Positions 8,828 to 17,491 of a stretch of 64,000 bases of DNA are shown here, piece by piece (the stretch's first letter is position 1; each line of letters starts with the position of its first letter). This stretch comes from Bacteroidia bacterium. Lineage in GTDB: Bacteria; Bacteroidota; Bacteroidia; SXHM01. Both the position numbers and the translations under genes were made by a program. The stretch lies in contig JAJVIC010000010.1 in the NCBI GenBank assembly GCA_022072225.1, positions 124,001-188,000 of the forward strand, given 5' to 3'. The notes beneath the pieces are model-generated. The model saw nothing but the letters and a program-made list of their open reading frames with translations. It did no database searches and was not told where the DNA came from.

Positions 8828-11209
8828 ATGAGAAAACAGGTACAAAAATTAGTATTCTTTTTTTTTCTTTTTGTTGCTATATCAGGATTAGCGCAAAATA
8901 CTGCCATTGACAGTTTGGAGCAGGTACTTTCTCTGCATCCTGACAATAAAGATACCGTCAGGATTAAAGTGCTGAACGAGCTGGCAAAACAAAACCTGCG
9001 TATTAATCCCGACAAGGCTATAGCATATAGTAATGAAGCCATTCAGTTATCTGAAGCAAATAATTTCAGAAAAGGAATTTCACTTGCATATAATAATATA
9101 GCAAACGTTTATCGTTTACAGGGAAAGTATAAAGAGGCACTTGACTATCTTCAAAAAGCACTTATTATTGATCATGAAATAGGTGATAAAAGCAGCGAAG
9201 CCCTCTCATTAAATAACATAGGTAATATTCATATATCACAAGGTGCCTATGATAAATCGCTGGAATATTATTTTAAATCACTGGCGCTGCGCCAAGAGAT
9301 AAATGATAAAAATGGAATTGCGATTTCATTCAATAATATTGGACTTGCGTACAAAAATCAGGGCAATTATGATAAGGCTCTGGAGTATTATGAAAACTCA
9401 TATCAGATTTTTAAAGAAATAAACGACAAAAAAGGTATTGCCAACAGTTTCAACAATTTCGGAATGACATGGCTGCACAAAGGAAATAGTGAAAAGGCAA
9501 TTGAGAATTATCTGAACTCCTTGAAAATATTTGAAGAAATTGGTGACAAACTCGGACAGTCGAGTACGCTTAATAACGTAGGAAATATTTATTACAAGCA
9601 GAATAATTATATCAAAGCACTTGAGTATTATCAGAAGTCGCTGAAGATTAAAGAAACATTGGGCGACAAGAGCGGAATCGCTAATCTTCTGCTCAATATC
9701 GGAGGAGTTTATAAAGAAGAAGGTAATTACAAAAAGGCCCTTGAAAATGCCACCAGAGCATTAAAAATTCAAGAAGAAATAGGTGACAAGAAAGGCATGG
9801 TAAGTTCACTTATAAACATTGGTGAATACTACAGTTTACAGGAAAATTATGATAAAAGCCTCGAGTATTATTTTCAATCACTTACACTGATGGAAACCAT
9901 AGGGTACAATGAAAAATATTCTGAGACACTTCAATCTATCGGATTACTTTATCAGTTACGCGGAAATTATTCTAAAAGCCTTGAATACCTCTCAAAGGCA
10001 CTTGCAATTGTAAAGGCAAGCGGTGCAATGGAGCAGGCAAAAGGTATATATTACATTATTGCAGAAACCTATGCAAAAATGGGAAATCATCAGAAATCAT
10101 ACGAGTTTCAGGTGCTTTATACGCGACTGAATGATTCATTACAAAAAGCACAGAATGAAAAAGCAATGCTTGAAATGCAGGCAAAGTATGAAACAGAAAA
10201 AAAAGAAAAAGAAATAGAGTTACTAAACATAGAAAAACAAAAACAGGAAGAAGCTCAGAAAAATCAGCGCAGAGTACTCTACCTTGTTTTAGCGGTACTT
10301 ATACTGATTGCCATTCTTGCCGTAACGATCTATAGCCGTTATCGAACCAATCAAAAAATCAATGCTGAATTAGAGCAGAAAAACAAAGCTATCAATAAGG
10401 CAAAGGGCGAAATAGAGCAGCAGAAAGAAATACTGGAAGACAAGAATCTTGTTATTACTTCAAGCATAACATATGCAAAACGTATTCAGGAGGCTATTCT
10501 TCCTACCATGGAAGATATACGCTCCTCACTTCCCGATTCATTTATATTTTTTCAGCCCAAAGATATTGTAAGCGGTGATTTTTATTGGTTCAATAAAAAG
10601 GACGATAAAATTTTTATTGCAGCGGTTGACTGCACAGGCCATGGAGTTCCCGGAGCGTTCATGAGTATGATAGGAAATGATTTGCTCAATCAGATTGCCA
10701 ACATCGAAGGAATTACTAACCCGGGTGAAATGCTGAATAATTTGCACCGCGAAGTGCAGTTTGCCTTAAAACAACGCGATGGACTGAATGAGAACCATGA
10801 CGGGATGGATATTGCACTTTGTTGCATTGATTATAAAAAAAAAGAATTGCAATTTGCATCGGCAAACAGAGTGCTGTATTTTTTTAACGAAGCAGGTGAG
10901 TTTAAAGAACTAAAAGGTGATAAAAATGCAATTGGCGGAATGATTCACACCAGCAGAAGAAACTATACCTGTTTTACTATTCCATTTGAAAAAGGTGATT
11001 GTTTCTATATTTTTTCCGATGGTATTGTTGACCAGTTTGGAGGTAAAGACGAAAAGAAATTCGGTTACAAACGCCTGAAAAATTTATTTGCCGATAACCA
11101 GCAATTTAAAATGAGTCGTCAAAAAGAATTGCTCGAAAAAACAATGACATCTTGGGTTGGGGAATTTGAACAGGTAGACGATATGCTGGTGATAGGTGTT
11201 AGACTTTAA
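8828..11209 (+). CDS. TPR sensor with SpoIIE/PP2C phosphatase output
   Basis: A 793-residue membrane protein. The ATG at 8828 gives a signal peptide with a run of Phe (KLVFFFFLFVAISGLAQ). A TTG four codons earlier is the only upstream alternative. About nine 40-residue TPRs follow (typical unit SLNNIGNIHISQGAYDKSLE), then a coiled coil, a membrane helix (LYLVLAVLILIAILAVTIYS), a second coiled coil and a SpoIIE phosphatase (SGDFYW, DCTGHGVPGAFMSMIG, DGMDIALCCID, FSDGIVDQFGG, QVDDMLVIG). The phosphatase is clearly paralogous to the one in the preceding gene, whose stop is 19 nt upstream, so the pair is probably co-transcribed. The TPRs may be periplasmic or may bind partners. Its stop overlaps that of the convergent gene by 4 nt. 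Confidence 0.92.
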   Translation: MRKQVQKLVFFFFLFVAISGLAQNTAIDSLEQVLSLHPDNKDTVRIKVLNELAKQNLRINPDKAIAYSNEAIQLSEANNFRKGISLAYNNIANVYRLQGKYKEALDYLQKALIIDHEIGDKSSEALSLNNIGNIHISQGAYDKSLEYYFKSLALRQEINDKNGIAISFNNIGLAYKNQGNYDKALEYYENSYQIFKEINDKKGIANSFNNFGMTWLHKGNSEKAIENYLNSLKIFEEIGDKLGQSSTLNNVGNIYYKQNNYIKALEYYQKSLKIKETLGDKSGIANLLLNIGGVYKEEGNYKKALENATRALKIQEEIGDKKGMVSSLINIGEYYSLQENYDKSLEYYFQSLTLMETIGYNEKYSETLQSIGLLYQLRGNYSKSLEYLSKALAIVKASGAMEQAKGIYYIIAETYAKMGNHQKSYEFQVLYTRLNDSLQKAQNEKAMLEMQAKYETEKKEKEIELLNIEKQKQEEAQKNQRRVLYLVLAVLILIAILAVTIYSRYRTNQKINAELEQKNKAINKAKGEIEQQKEILEDKNLVITSSITYAKRIQEAILPTMEDIRSSLPDSFIFFQPKDIVSGDFYWFNKKDDKIFIAAVDCTGHGVPGAFMSMIGNDLLNQIANIEGITNPGEMLNNLHREVQFALKQRDGLNENHDGMDIALCCIDYKKKELQFASANRVLYFFNEAGEFKELKGDKNAIGGMIHTSRRNYTCFTIPFEKGDCFYIFSDGIVDQFGGKDEKKFGYKRLKNLFADNQQFKMSRQKELLEKTMTSWVGEFEQVDDMLVIGVRL

Positions 11210-12015
11210 TTATATTTAGCCATAAATCTTCTGAATTTCTTCAGTCTGTCCACATTAATCCAATCCACACCGGCAGCAACTAATTCCTTCCACACTTTCT
11301 TTTTATTTCCTGCTGCCCACATTCTTACTTCGTAACCGTTGCTGTGAGCTTTCTGCATAAAGGCTTTCAGTTTTTGTTTTTCTGTTTCAGGCATTTTGCC
11401 TTTTCCTTTCCATTGCAATAAACTGTTGTAAGAAAAACTGATACGCGGCATAATATCCTTTCCATGTTTTTTATCAGCATCGCTTAAATTACCTGATAAT
11501 GAAAGATAACGCGGATTTGAGTTTAATACATAGCCATCGTTTCCGCAGTGGTCAACCAACACGCGCACAGCTCCTGTTATTTTTTTACCGTCAACAAATT
11601 TGGTAAGCAATGCGTCATAGTTTTTCAGCACGCTGTCCAAGTGAGGAATAAAATGTTCACAGTTGGCTTTTATATCAATGTAGAGAATGAATTCTTGCTC
11701 TCCTGTTTTATAAATGCTTTTGTCCCGATAGCTATCGGGATTATTTTCTTTTGCAAGTTTTAATAACGGTTCTAAATAAAGTTTTTGAAGTGTTCTTTTC
11801 TTTTTGGTAAACATTTTTTCATGTGCTACCAACATACGCCCGTCAATCAAATGACAATCGGCTTCAACACTCATAAAGCCATTTTTTAATGATTGCAATA
11901 ATGGTCTTACATGCCAGTAGTCATTGTGGGCATGGGCATTTTTGAGAACGACTTGCGCAAAGCAATTGTAAATTAAAAATGCTGAACCCAGAATTGTTAG
12001 TAAGAAAATCCTCAT
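11206..12015 (-). CDS. PLC-like phosphodiesterase (AIM6/GDPD-like), secreted
   Basis: A 269-residue exported protein (signal peptide to about A20, FLLTILGSAFLIYNCFAQ) with the TIM-barrel phosphodiesterase pattern: H28/H30-N31-D32 (AHAHNDYWH), E51-A-D53 and H65 (MLVAHE). Later come VLVDHCGNDGYVLN and the C-terminal VRMWAAGNKKKVWKELVAAG and GVDWINVDRL. This matches the family that includes glycerophosphodiester phosphodiesterases and yeast AIM6-like proteins, which hydrolyse phosphodiester head groups. The exact substrate is unknown. It overlaps the upstream T9SS gene by 4 nt (ATGA), so it is translationally coupled to it. An 18-bp palindrome is inserted in frame near residues 93-98. Confidence 0.82.
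   Translation of the reverse strand: MRIFLLTILGSAFLIYNCFAQVVLKNAHAHNDYWHVRPLLQSLKNGFMSVEADCHLIDGRMLVAHEKMFTKKKRTLQKLYLEPLLKLAKENNPDSYRDKSIYKTGEQEFILYIDIKANCEHFIPHLDSVLKNYDALLTKFVDGKKITGAVRVLVDHCGNDGYVLNSNPRYLSLSGNLSDADKKHGKDIMPRISFSYNSLLQWKGKGKMPETEKQKLKAFMQKAHSNGYEVRMWAAGNKKKVWKELVAAGVDWINVDRLKKFRRFMAKYN
11723..11740. repeat. Perfect 18-bp palindrome inside the phosphodiesterase gene
   Basis: TCCCGATAGCTATCGGGA is a perfect palindrome. It encodes PDSYRD on the minus strand in a loop before KSIYKTGEQ. The same palindrome is familiar to me as an overrepresented dispersed element in Bacteroidota genomes. That is recollection, not a search result. No second copy was noticed in this window. Confidence 0.75.
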
Positions 12016-13628
12016 CTGTTCAGAATAATTTTTCCTGAAAAAGATTTTGAATGATTATTAGCTGATAAGAAATATATGCCATTAGAAATTTCTTCATTCA
12101 GTTTTATTCTCAGTTTGTTATTCTTCGGAAATTCAGCCGAAGAAAAAACAACTCTTCCGGTTGCATCGGTGATGGTAACTGTTAAAGGTTCATTTTCTTT
12201 AAAAGAACTTTCAAAAGTAATTTCTCCGCCAGTAGGATTGGGATAAGCAGCAACAAAAGCATTTTTGTTCGCTTCATTTATTCCAACGGTGTTTGAAATT
12301 TTGGCAACAAAAATATCCTGTTGCTGAGTTAGTGGTAAAACAAAATCGCCAAAGTATCCATAAAGGTTGTAATAGCCTGCCACAGCTAATTCTCCTGAAG
12401 TATTTACCGCAATTGCATTCCCGAAATCATTGCCGCCACCGCCACCAATTTGTGTCCATACTTCGTCACCATTCCACCAGTATTTCGCGATAAAAACTTC
12501 ATATCCGGGTGCTATATAGGTAGTATCCATAAAATAGATTGCAGAGTCAAAGAAACCGGTAATATAAACCGAGCCAAAATCGTCAACGCAAACGGAAGTA
12601 CCTACATCCAAGTCGTTTCCTCCAATTGCTTTTGCCCACTCACAAATACCATCTGGATTATACTTTGTCAGAAAAGCATCGTTATATCCTTCGGCATAAA
12701 TGGTATGATTGCCAAATGTTGTTTCATTTTGAAAATATCCTGTAATGTAGCTGTTTCCCATCCAGTCGGTAGCAATTGCATAAGGATTATCACCAAAGTA
12801 GCTGTCGCATTTGCGTATCCATTCAAAACCGCCCCAGGGATTATATTTTGCAATAAATACATCGGTGCTTGTTGGGTTAGTGGTGCTCAGATGTGTAGTG
12901 TCAAATAATGTGTTGCCGTATATGTACCCAGTGATGAAAAAATTTCCTGCATCATCGGAGCTTATTCCTTTTGATGCATCTTCATCATTTCCTCCGCCAC
13001 GTCTTACCCACTGGCAATTGCCTGAATTATCATACTTTGCAATAAACGCATCGTAATCACCGGCCGACACTATGAAGTTAGCTCCAAAACGTGAGGTGCC
13101 TGTTGCGGCTCCTGTTATTGCTATGTTTCCGTGAGGGTCGGCTGTAATTGCATAACCTCTGTCTTCGCCTCTTCCTCCGGCACTTTTTGCCCAGACTAAA
13201 TCACCGGTCGGTGAGTATTTTGCAATGAAAATATCGTGCAGGTCTTCGCTTTCTAATTTTTGTGAATCGAAAAAAATCGAGTCGAGATAATAACCTGTTA
13301 TGTAAATAAAACCTTCCGTATCAATGCAAACTCCCGTTGCATAATCATCATTAGGGCCACCGGCATAATTTACCCACTCTATTGCACCTGACGAATTGTA
13401 TTTTGCAAGAAATGCATCGTATGTTCCATTTCCTGTAATAAAAATGGTATCAAATTCTGCTTGTCCTCCAAACTGACCGGCAACATATACATTACCATTA
13501 TCGTCAACAGCAACAGCACGAGCAGCATCCTGTCCGATCCAACCGGCTGCATTTGCCCATTCATATTCCTGAGCGAATAGGCAAAAGGCTGTAAGATTTA
13601 GAAAAAGAAAAATAAGATGTTTTTTCAC
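12012..13628 (-). CDS. Secreted SBBP beta-propeller protein with T9SS type A sorting domain
   Basis: A predicted outer-surface or secreted protein of about 538 residues. Starting at GTG (13628) gives MKKHLIFLFLNLTAFCLFAQ, a clean signal peptide. A TTG at 13640 would begin at the edge of the upstream terminator. The body is a series of SBBP repeats of about 55 residues: GNVYVAGQFGGQAEFD, then AFLAKYNSSGAIEWVNYAGG, repeated seven or eight times. The last 80 residues (NAFVAAYPNPTGGEITFES to NGIYFLSANN) are a T9SS type A C-terminal signal, which is cleaved or attached at the cell surface. No catalytic motif was found. Its stop overlaps the start of the phosphodiesterase gene. Confidence 0.88.
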   Translation of the reverse strand: MKKHLIFLFLNLTAFCLFAQEYEWANAAGWIGQDAARAVAVDDNGNVYVAGQFGGQAEFDTIFITGNGTYDAFLAKYNSSGAIEWVNYAGGPNDDYATGVCIDTEGFIYITGYYLDSIFFDSQKLESEDLHDIFIAKYSPTGDLVWAKSAGGRGEDRGYAITADPHGNIAITGAATGTSRFGANFIVSAGDYDAFIAKYDNSGNCQWVRRGGGNDEDASKGISSDDAGNFFITGYIYGNTLFDTTHLSTTNPTSTDVFIAKYNPWGGFEWIRKCDSYFGDNPYAIATDWMGNSYITGYFQNETTFGNHTIYAEGYNDAFLTKYNPDGICEWAKAIGGNDLDVGTSVCVDDFGSVYITGFFDSAIYFMDTTYIAPGYEVFIAKYWWNGDEVWTQIGGGGGNDFGNAIAVNTSGELAVAGYYNLYGYFGDFVLPLTQQQDIFVAKISNTVGINEANKNAFVAAYPNPTGGEITFESSFKENEPLTVTITDATGRVVFSSAEFPKNNKLRIKLNEEISNGIYFLSANNHSKSFSGKIILNR

Positions 13629-13640
13629 GATTAGTTTCAA

Positions 13641-13673
13641 AAAAAAAGCTGCCGGATTTCGACAGCTTTTTTT
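13641..13673 (-). terminator. Rho-independent terminator after the T9SS cargo gene
   Basis: An A7 run, GCTG, CCGGATTTCGA, CAGC and a T7 run form a stem of about 11 bp with a short inner extension. It begins 13 nt after the stop of the gene at 13686-14450 on the minus strand. Symmetrical A and T runs mean it could act in both directions. The downstream gene begins immediately past it, so some read-through or a promoter inside the hairpin region is needed. Confidence 0.8.
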
Positions 13674-13685
13674 ATGTGTTATAAA

Positions 13686-14450
13686 TTATTTTTTCGCCAC
13701 CATCATTCTTTTACTAAGTGTGCTAGTTGAATTACGCAAGGTATAGATGTAAATTCCTTCAGCGAACGAAGCAGTTGAAATAAATTCTTCGTTTGAACCT
13801 TTTTTTGCATTAATTTCTTTTTGCAAAACAATCTGGCCTACCGGGTTATAGATGTTAAGGTTTAATGTTTCAGCAACAGGCGAAGTAAAACTGATGCGTG
13901 TTAGTTCAGAAGAGGGATTAGGAATGTTTTGACCTAATTCAAATTCGTTTAATGAATTGGTTGATATACCAACAGTGCCGTCTGGATTAATTACAGCTTT
14001 ATATCCGGTTAACACAGCATTTTGAGTATAGGGTACTAAACCATTAATAAGCAGGTGTGCCGTAACATTTACAAGCAGTGGATAAGTACCTTCTGAGCCG
14101 GGAGGGGGTGTACCATAAGCATTCAAGCAAGAAGATTGTCCACCGGGAAAAACTCCATTTGCAGGGTTGGAAACATATGAAAATCCGGGAGGCATTCCTT
14201 CAATACTGGTTAAGGTATAGTCTACTATAGTATTATTGAAGCCTTGAGCAAAGGTATCAGTTGCTATGTAGAACTGAATATCTGTGCTGTAGGGTACGCC
14301 TACGGTTGCGTGTGGTAGATTTACAATTGTATCAGGAACAATATCTCCGTGTGAACCCCCATTGGGCAGGTTTGGAGTACAACTTTGTGCATTAATGTTT
14401 GAGTAAACAAACGTCAGCAAAGCAGTAAAAAGAAGTAATAGTTTTTTCAT
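13686..14450 (-). CDS. Secreted protein with T9SS type A sorting domain
   Basis: 254 residues: a signal peptide (MKKLLLLFTALLTFVYSNINA) and a Cys-poor all-beta N-terminal region (about 22-165) of unknown function containing VNLPHATVGVPYSTDIQFYI, reminiscent of putative Ig or cadherin-like folds. The C-terminal sorting domain covers about 170-254 (ELGQNIPNPSSELTRISFTS, then GIYIYTLRNSTSTLSKRMMV). It should be exported by Sec, then through the T9SS to the cell surface. A good Bacteroidota promoter lies 34 nt upstream and a terminator follows, so it is likely a single-gene transcript. No enzymatic motif is visible. Confidence 0.85.
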   Translation of the reverse strand: MKKLLLLFTALLTFVYSNINAQSCTPNLPNGGSHGDIVPDTIVNLPHATVGVPYSTDIQFYIATDTFAQGFNNTIVDYTLTSIEGMPPGFSYVSNPANGVFPGGQSSCLNAYGTPPPGSEGTYPLLVNVTAHLLINGLVPYTQNAVLTGYKAVINPDGTVGISTNSLNEFELGQNIPNPSSELTRISFTSPVAETLNLNIYNPVGQIVLQKEINAKKGSNEEFISTASFAEGIYIYTLRNSTSTLSKRMMVAKK

Positions 14451-14483
14451 GTTTTCTGGTTTAGTGAATAATTAATCAGTAAG

Positions 14484-14514
14484 CAAATATAGTTGTTGAC
14501 CTACGATAAGCAAA
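14484..14514 (-). promoter_or_regulatory. Bacteroidota-type promoter (-33/-7)
   Basis: On the minus strand TTTG (14514-14511) is separated by exactly 19 bp from TATATTTG (14491-14484). This fits the Bacteroidota primary sigma consensus (TTTG, N19-21, TAnnTTTG). Transcription would begin near 14478, about 27 nt before the ATG of the T9SS cargo gene. Confidence 0.7.
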
Positions 14515-14528
14515 TTAATATGTAAGAA

Positions 14529-14987
14529 TTATGGTTTTTCAATTCTTAAGCCAACATCCATAATGCCCGGCAATTCTTCAATGCGCATAGCCTGTTCAAA
14601 TTCAAATTTATAATTACCGCTTTGCGAAAAACGTACATTTCGTTTAAACAGAATCTGAGTATCCCATAAATCTCCTAATCCTTTTCCAAGCCACTTTCCT
14701 TTTTCATCGGCAAGCGGACACTCGACTGTGTCGCGGGTTGTTTTTCCGTCAGGGAAAGTGGTGTTGATGAAGAGAAACAAATTGCTGTAAGGATAATATC
14801 CGGCATGTCTGACATTGATTAAAACATTGTTTCCCGAAACAGTATCAGAAATGGTTACCTCAAATTTTACTTTTTGCGCAGCATTCCAGGTATTGTTTTG
14901 TAGTTCTATATTTTGCTCATAAATCCGTTTTGAATCGCAAGCGGAAAGAAACACCAATAAGCACAAGCCAAAAAAGAGTTGCTTCAT
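14529..14987 (-). CDS. gldH: Gliding motility lipoprotein GldH
   Basis: A 152-residue lipoprotein: signal MKQLFFGLCLLVFLSAC with lipidated Cys17, then the conserved GldH fold with YYPYSNLFLFINTTFPDGK, DTVECPLADEKGKWLGKGLG, and AMRIEELPGIMDVGLRIEK at the C-terminus. GldH is required for gliding or T9SS function in Flavobacterium and is widely conserved. The frame is open for another 100 codons upstream, but that part overlaps ricT in another frame and is Lys/Asn-rich junk. The ATG at 14987, one nt after the ricT stop, is the true start. The ricT-gldH order and tight spacing is a conserved Bacteroidota arrangement. Confidence 0.95.
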   Translation of the reverse strand: MKQLFFGLCLLVFLSACDSKRIYEQNIELQNNTWNAAQKVKFEVTISDTVSGNNVLINVRHAGYYPYSNLFLFINTTFPDGKTTRDTVECPLADEKGKWLGKGLGDLWDTQILFKRNVRFSQSGNYKFEFEQAMRIEELPGIMDVGLRIEKP

Positions 14988-14988
14988 T

Positions 14989-16281
14989 TTATTGCGGTTT
15001 GTTTTGCTCACCTTGTTGTGGTTTTGGGCGAGGTGGACGGTTGTTTCTTCTTTGCTGTGGTGGCCGCTGTTGCTGCGGTTTTTGTTGTGAAGAAGTTTTT
15101 GCCTCTCCTTGTTGCTGAGGGTTGGCCTGAGCTGTATTACCTTTTTTCTTTTTGTTTTTCCAGTTCTTATTGTTGCGTTTGTTTTTGTCTCTGTCAAAAC
15201 GGGTAAGGCTGTCCTGACCAACCACATTCTCATAATCCGGTTTTTTCTCTTCTGGCAAAGCAGCTTGTTTTTCAGGCATAATATCAGCCTTAACACCCTG
15301 CTTATTCAGTTCCTGAAATTCTTTAACTTTTTCAACGCTAAGCGGAATAAAAGTATCTTTCTCATCGGGTAATGAATACCAGATTAATCGTTTGAAAATA
15401 TCGGTTTTCTGGTGTACCGCATACCCACGATTGGTTTCCAATCTTAGTTTGGTATCGGGAAAATCTTTTATGGCATCCATATAGCTGTCTAACTCATAGT
15501 TTAGGCAGCATTTGAGTTTGCCGCATTGTCCGGCTAATTTTTGCGGGTTCAGCGAAAGTTGTTGATACTTTGCAGCACTGGTTGAAACTGTTCTGAAATC
15601 GGTAAGCCAGGTAGAGCAACACAATTCTCTGCCGCACGAACCAATTCCGCCCAAGCGGCTAGCTTCCTGCCGCGAACCGATTTGGCGCATTTCAACACGA
15701 ATGCGAAACTCTTCAGCAAGGCGTTTTATCAGTTCACGAAAATCAACGCGGTCATCAGCGGTGTAGTAAAAAATAGCTTTTGTTTTATCACCCTGAAATT
15801 CCACATCGCTCAATTTCATTTTCAAGCCAAGCGCAGTTGCGATAACACGGGCTTTATACATGGTATCTTTTTCTTGCGCCATGGCAGCTTTCCACTTGTC
15901 AATATCATTATTATTGGCTTTGCGGTAAATCTTTTTTATTTCGTCTTTTTCAGGATCAACTTTTTTCTTGCGCATTTGTAAACGCACCAATTCACCTGTT
16001 ATGGAAACAGAACCGATATCATGTCCGGGCGAAGCTTCTACGGCTACCAGTTCGCCCACATTCAACTGAAGCTTTCCTTCGTTTTTATAAAATTCTTTGC
16101 GGCTGTTTTTAAAACGTATTTCTACATAAGGAAAAGGCTCCTGTCCCGAAGGCAGTTGCATATTACTAAGCCAGTCAAAAACATTTAATTTATTGCAGCC
16201 GCCTGTGCCGCAACTGCCATTGTTCTTGCAGCCTGCCGGTGTTCCGCATCCTCTGCCGGTGCTGCATCCGCTACATCCCAT
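14989..16281 (-). CDS. ricT: PSP1 / RicT (YaaT) family protein
   Basis: 430 residues. The N-terminus is a Cys/Gly-rich stretch (seven Cys within residues 3-29). The PSP1 core follows at about 45-330, with SRQEASRLGGIGSCGRELCC and LAGQCGKLKCCLNYELDSY, the Cys-rich signature of RicT. The last 90 residues are low-complexity Asn/Lys/Gln/Pro, probably disordered and RNA-binding-like. In Bacillus, RicT with RicA and RicF forms an Fe-S complex that aids RNase Y-dependent mRNA processing. In Bacteroidota the partner set is different and the function is unproven. The ATG start is 55 nt downstream of the holB stop, and gldH follows after one nt. Confidence 0.9.
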   Translation of the reverse strand: MGCSGCSTGRGCGTPAGCKNNGSCGTGGCNKLNVFDWLSNMQLPSGQEPFPYVEIRFKNSRKEFYKNEGKLQLNVGELVAVEASPGHDIGSVSITGELVRLQMRKKKVDPEKDEIKKIYRKANNNDIDKWKAAMAQEKDTMYKARVIATALGLKMKLSDVEFQGDKTKAIFYYTADDRVDFRELIKRLAEEFRIRVEMRQIGSRQEASRLGGIGSCGRELCCSTWLTDFRTVSTSAAKYQQLSLNPQKLAGQCGKLKCCLNYELDSYMDAIKDFPDTKLRLETNRGYAVHQKTDIFKRLIWYSLPDEKDTFIPLSVEKVKEFQELNKQGVKADIMPEKQAALPEEKKPDYENVVGQDSLTRFDRDKNKRNNKNWKNKKKKGNTAQANPQQQGEAKTSSQQKPQQQRPPQQRRNNRPPRPKPQQGEQNKPQ

Positions 16282-16336
16282 CTTTATATCGTGTCAAGTA
16301 GTAAATATCAAGTATTTAAGATGGCAAATTTAGCAT

Positions 16337-17491
16337 TTAAGTTTTCATTGCAACCTGCTGGCTCATTCTGAGTAAATTACCCAATTTCAGCGAAAGGTCA
16401 AAGAACAGCAGTTTAGGGTAAGCATTGCGCTCAATATGATAAGAAGCAGAATCTAATTCGGCAGTAATTTCCATGATGTTGTTGCCGTTTACAAACGTTG
16501 AGAATTTTACAATAAAATTCTGCTCGGCTTCTGTCATTCTTGCCAGTTCGGGTGCTGAATACGTTTGCATCAGCGCCTTGCGAAACATGTTTTGGCAAAA
16601 CGCTAAAAATGCTTTTTGTTTTTCCCTTCCTTCATCGGTTGAGGCTAATTTCTCAGACCAGTTCAGCATTTCAGGAATATTGTTTTTGTAACAAGCCAGC
16701 ATCCAGTCGCGGAAGCGTTGGGTGTTGTCGGTTGAATCATCGCCTTGCGCAGCCATCTTCATGGCTGTACTGAAGTTGCCATCGGCAAGATGGGTAATGC
16801 GCAACGCATTTTCGGGCGAAAGATTGAATTTTTCAACCAATGCTGTTTGCATGGAAGCATCATCAATCTTTTTGATTTTCACCATTTGTGTGCGCGAAAG
16901 AATGGTGGCAAGCATAAGGTCGGTATTCTCTGCAACCATGATGAACAGTGTTCTTTCGGGCGGCTCCTCAATCATTTTCAGAATTTTATTGGCTGCCTGC
17001 ACATTCATTTTTTCAGGCTTCCAGATAATAACAATCCGGTATTCGCCTTCATACGCCTTGAAAGAAAGTTTGCGCAGAATGCTGGCACTTTCGCCCACAT
17101 AAATCTGCGCCTGTTTGTTTTCTATCCCTGCGTTATCAAGAAACTCATCCAGTTCTAAATAGGGGTTTTGCGTTAATGCCTCACGCATGTCGGCAATCAA
17201 ATCATCGCTTATAGTTTCGCGCCCGTCTTTTATTTTAAAAACAGGAAAAACAAAATGAAAATCAGGGTGCGCAATCTTCTGCATTTTCAGGCACGAAGAA
17301 CATTCACCGCACGAATCATCTTCGCCTTTGTTGCTGCAAAAAATGTATTGCGCATAAGCAAAGGCAAGTGCCAGATTTCCGCTTCCTGCCGGACCAAACA
17401 GCAGTTGTGCGTGACTGATACGGTTGTCTTTCACCGTTTGTATCAACCGCTTTTTTATGTCTTCCTGACCAACTACTTCTCTGAACAGCAT
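16337..17491 (-). CDS. holB: DNA polymerase III subunit delta' (clamp loader)
   Basis: 384 residues. The clamp-loader AAA+ fold starts VVGQEDIKKRLIQTVKDNRI, SHAQLLFGPAGSGNLALAFA. The Walker A lysine is Asn39, so ATP hydrolysis is not expected, as known for delta' subunits. Zinc-module cysteines are C52, C61, C64 and C67. The sensor-like SRT finger (ILSRTQMVKI) needed to trigger ATP hydrolysis in the DnaX subunits is present near residue 195. It acts with DnaX and HolA to load the sliding clamp. The ATG abuts the stop of the Rieske gene with no spacing, so translation is probably coupled. Confidence 0.93.
   Translation of the reverse strand: MLFREVVGQEDIKKRLIQTVKDNRISHAQLLFGPAGSGNLALAFAYAQYIFCSNKGEDDSCGECSSCLKMQKIAHPDFHFVFPVFKIKDGRETISDDLIADMREALTQNPYLELDEFLDNAGIENKQAQIYVGESASILRKLSFKAYEGEYRIVIIWKPEKMNVQAANKILKMIEEPPERTLFIMVAENTDLMLATILSRTQMVKIKKIDDASMQTALVEKFNLSPENALRITHLADGNFSTAMKMAAQGDDSTDNTQRFRDWMLACYKNNIPEMLNWSEKLASTDEGREKQKAFLAFCQNMFRKALMQTYSAPELARMTEAEQNFIVKFSTFVNGNNIMEITAELDSASYHIERNAYPKLLFFDLSLKLGNLLRMSQQVAMKT

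Noticed and set aside
12450-12908. 152-codon plus-strand frame opposite the SBBP gene
   Set aside because: It shadows the repeat-rich SBBP coding sequence and is full of Cys, Ile and Asn with no domain.
14988-15296. N-terminal extension of GldH by about 100 codons
   Set aside because: It lies wholly within ricT in another frame, is low-complexity, and would place the lipoprotein signal in the middle of the protein.
16337-17491. Inactivated DNA polymerase III subunit because the Walker A Lys is Asn39
   Set aside because: Loss of ATPase residues is normal in delta' subunits. The zinc Cys and SRT motif are intact, so the gene is judged functional.
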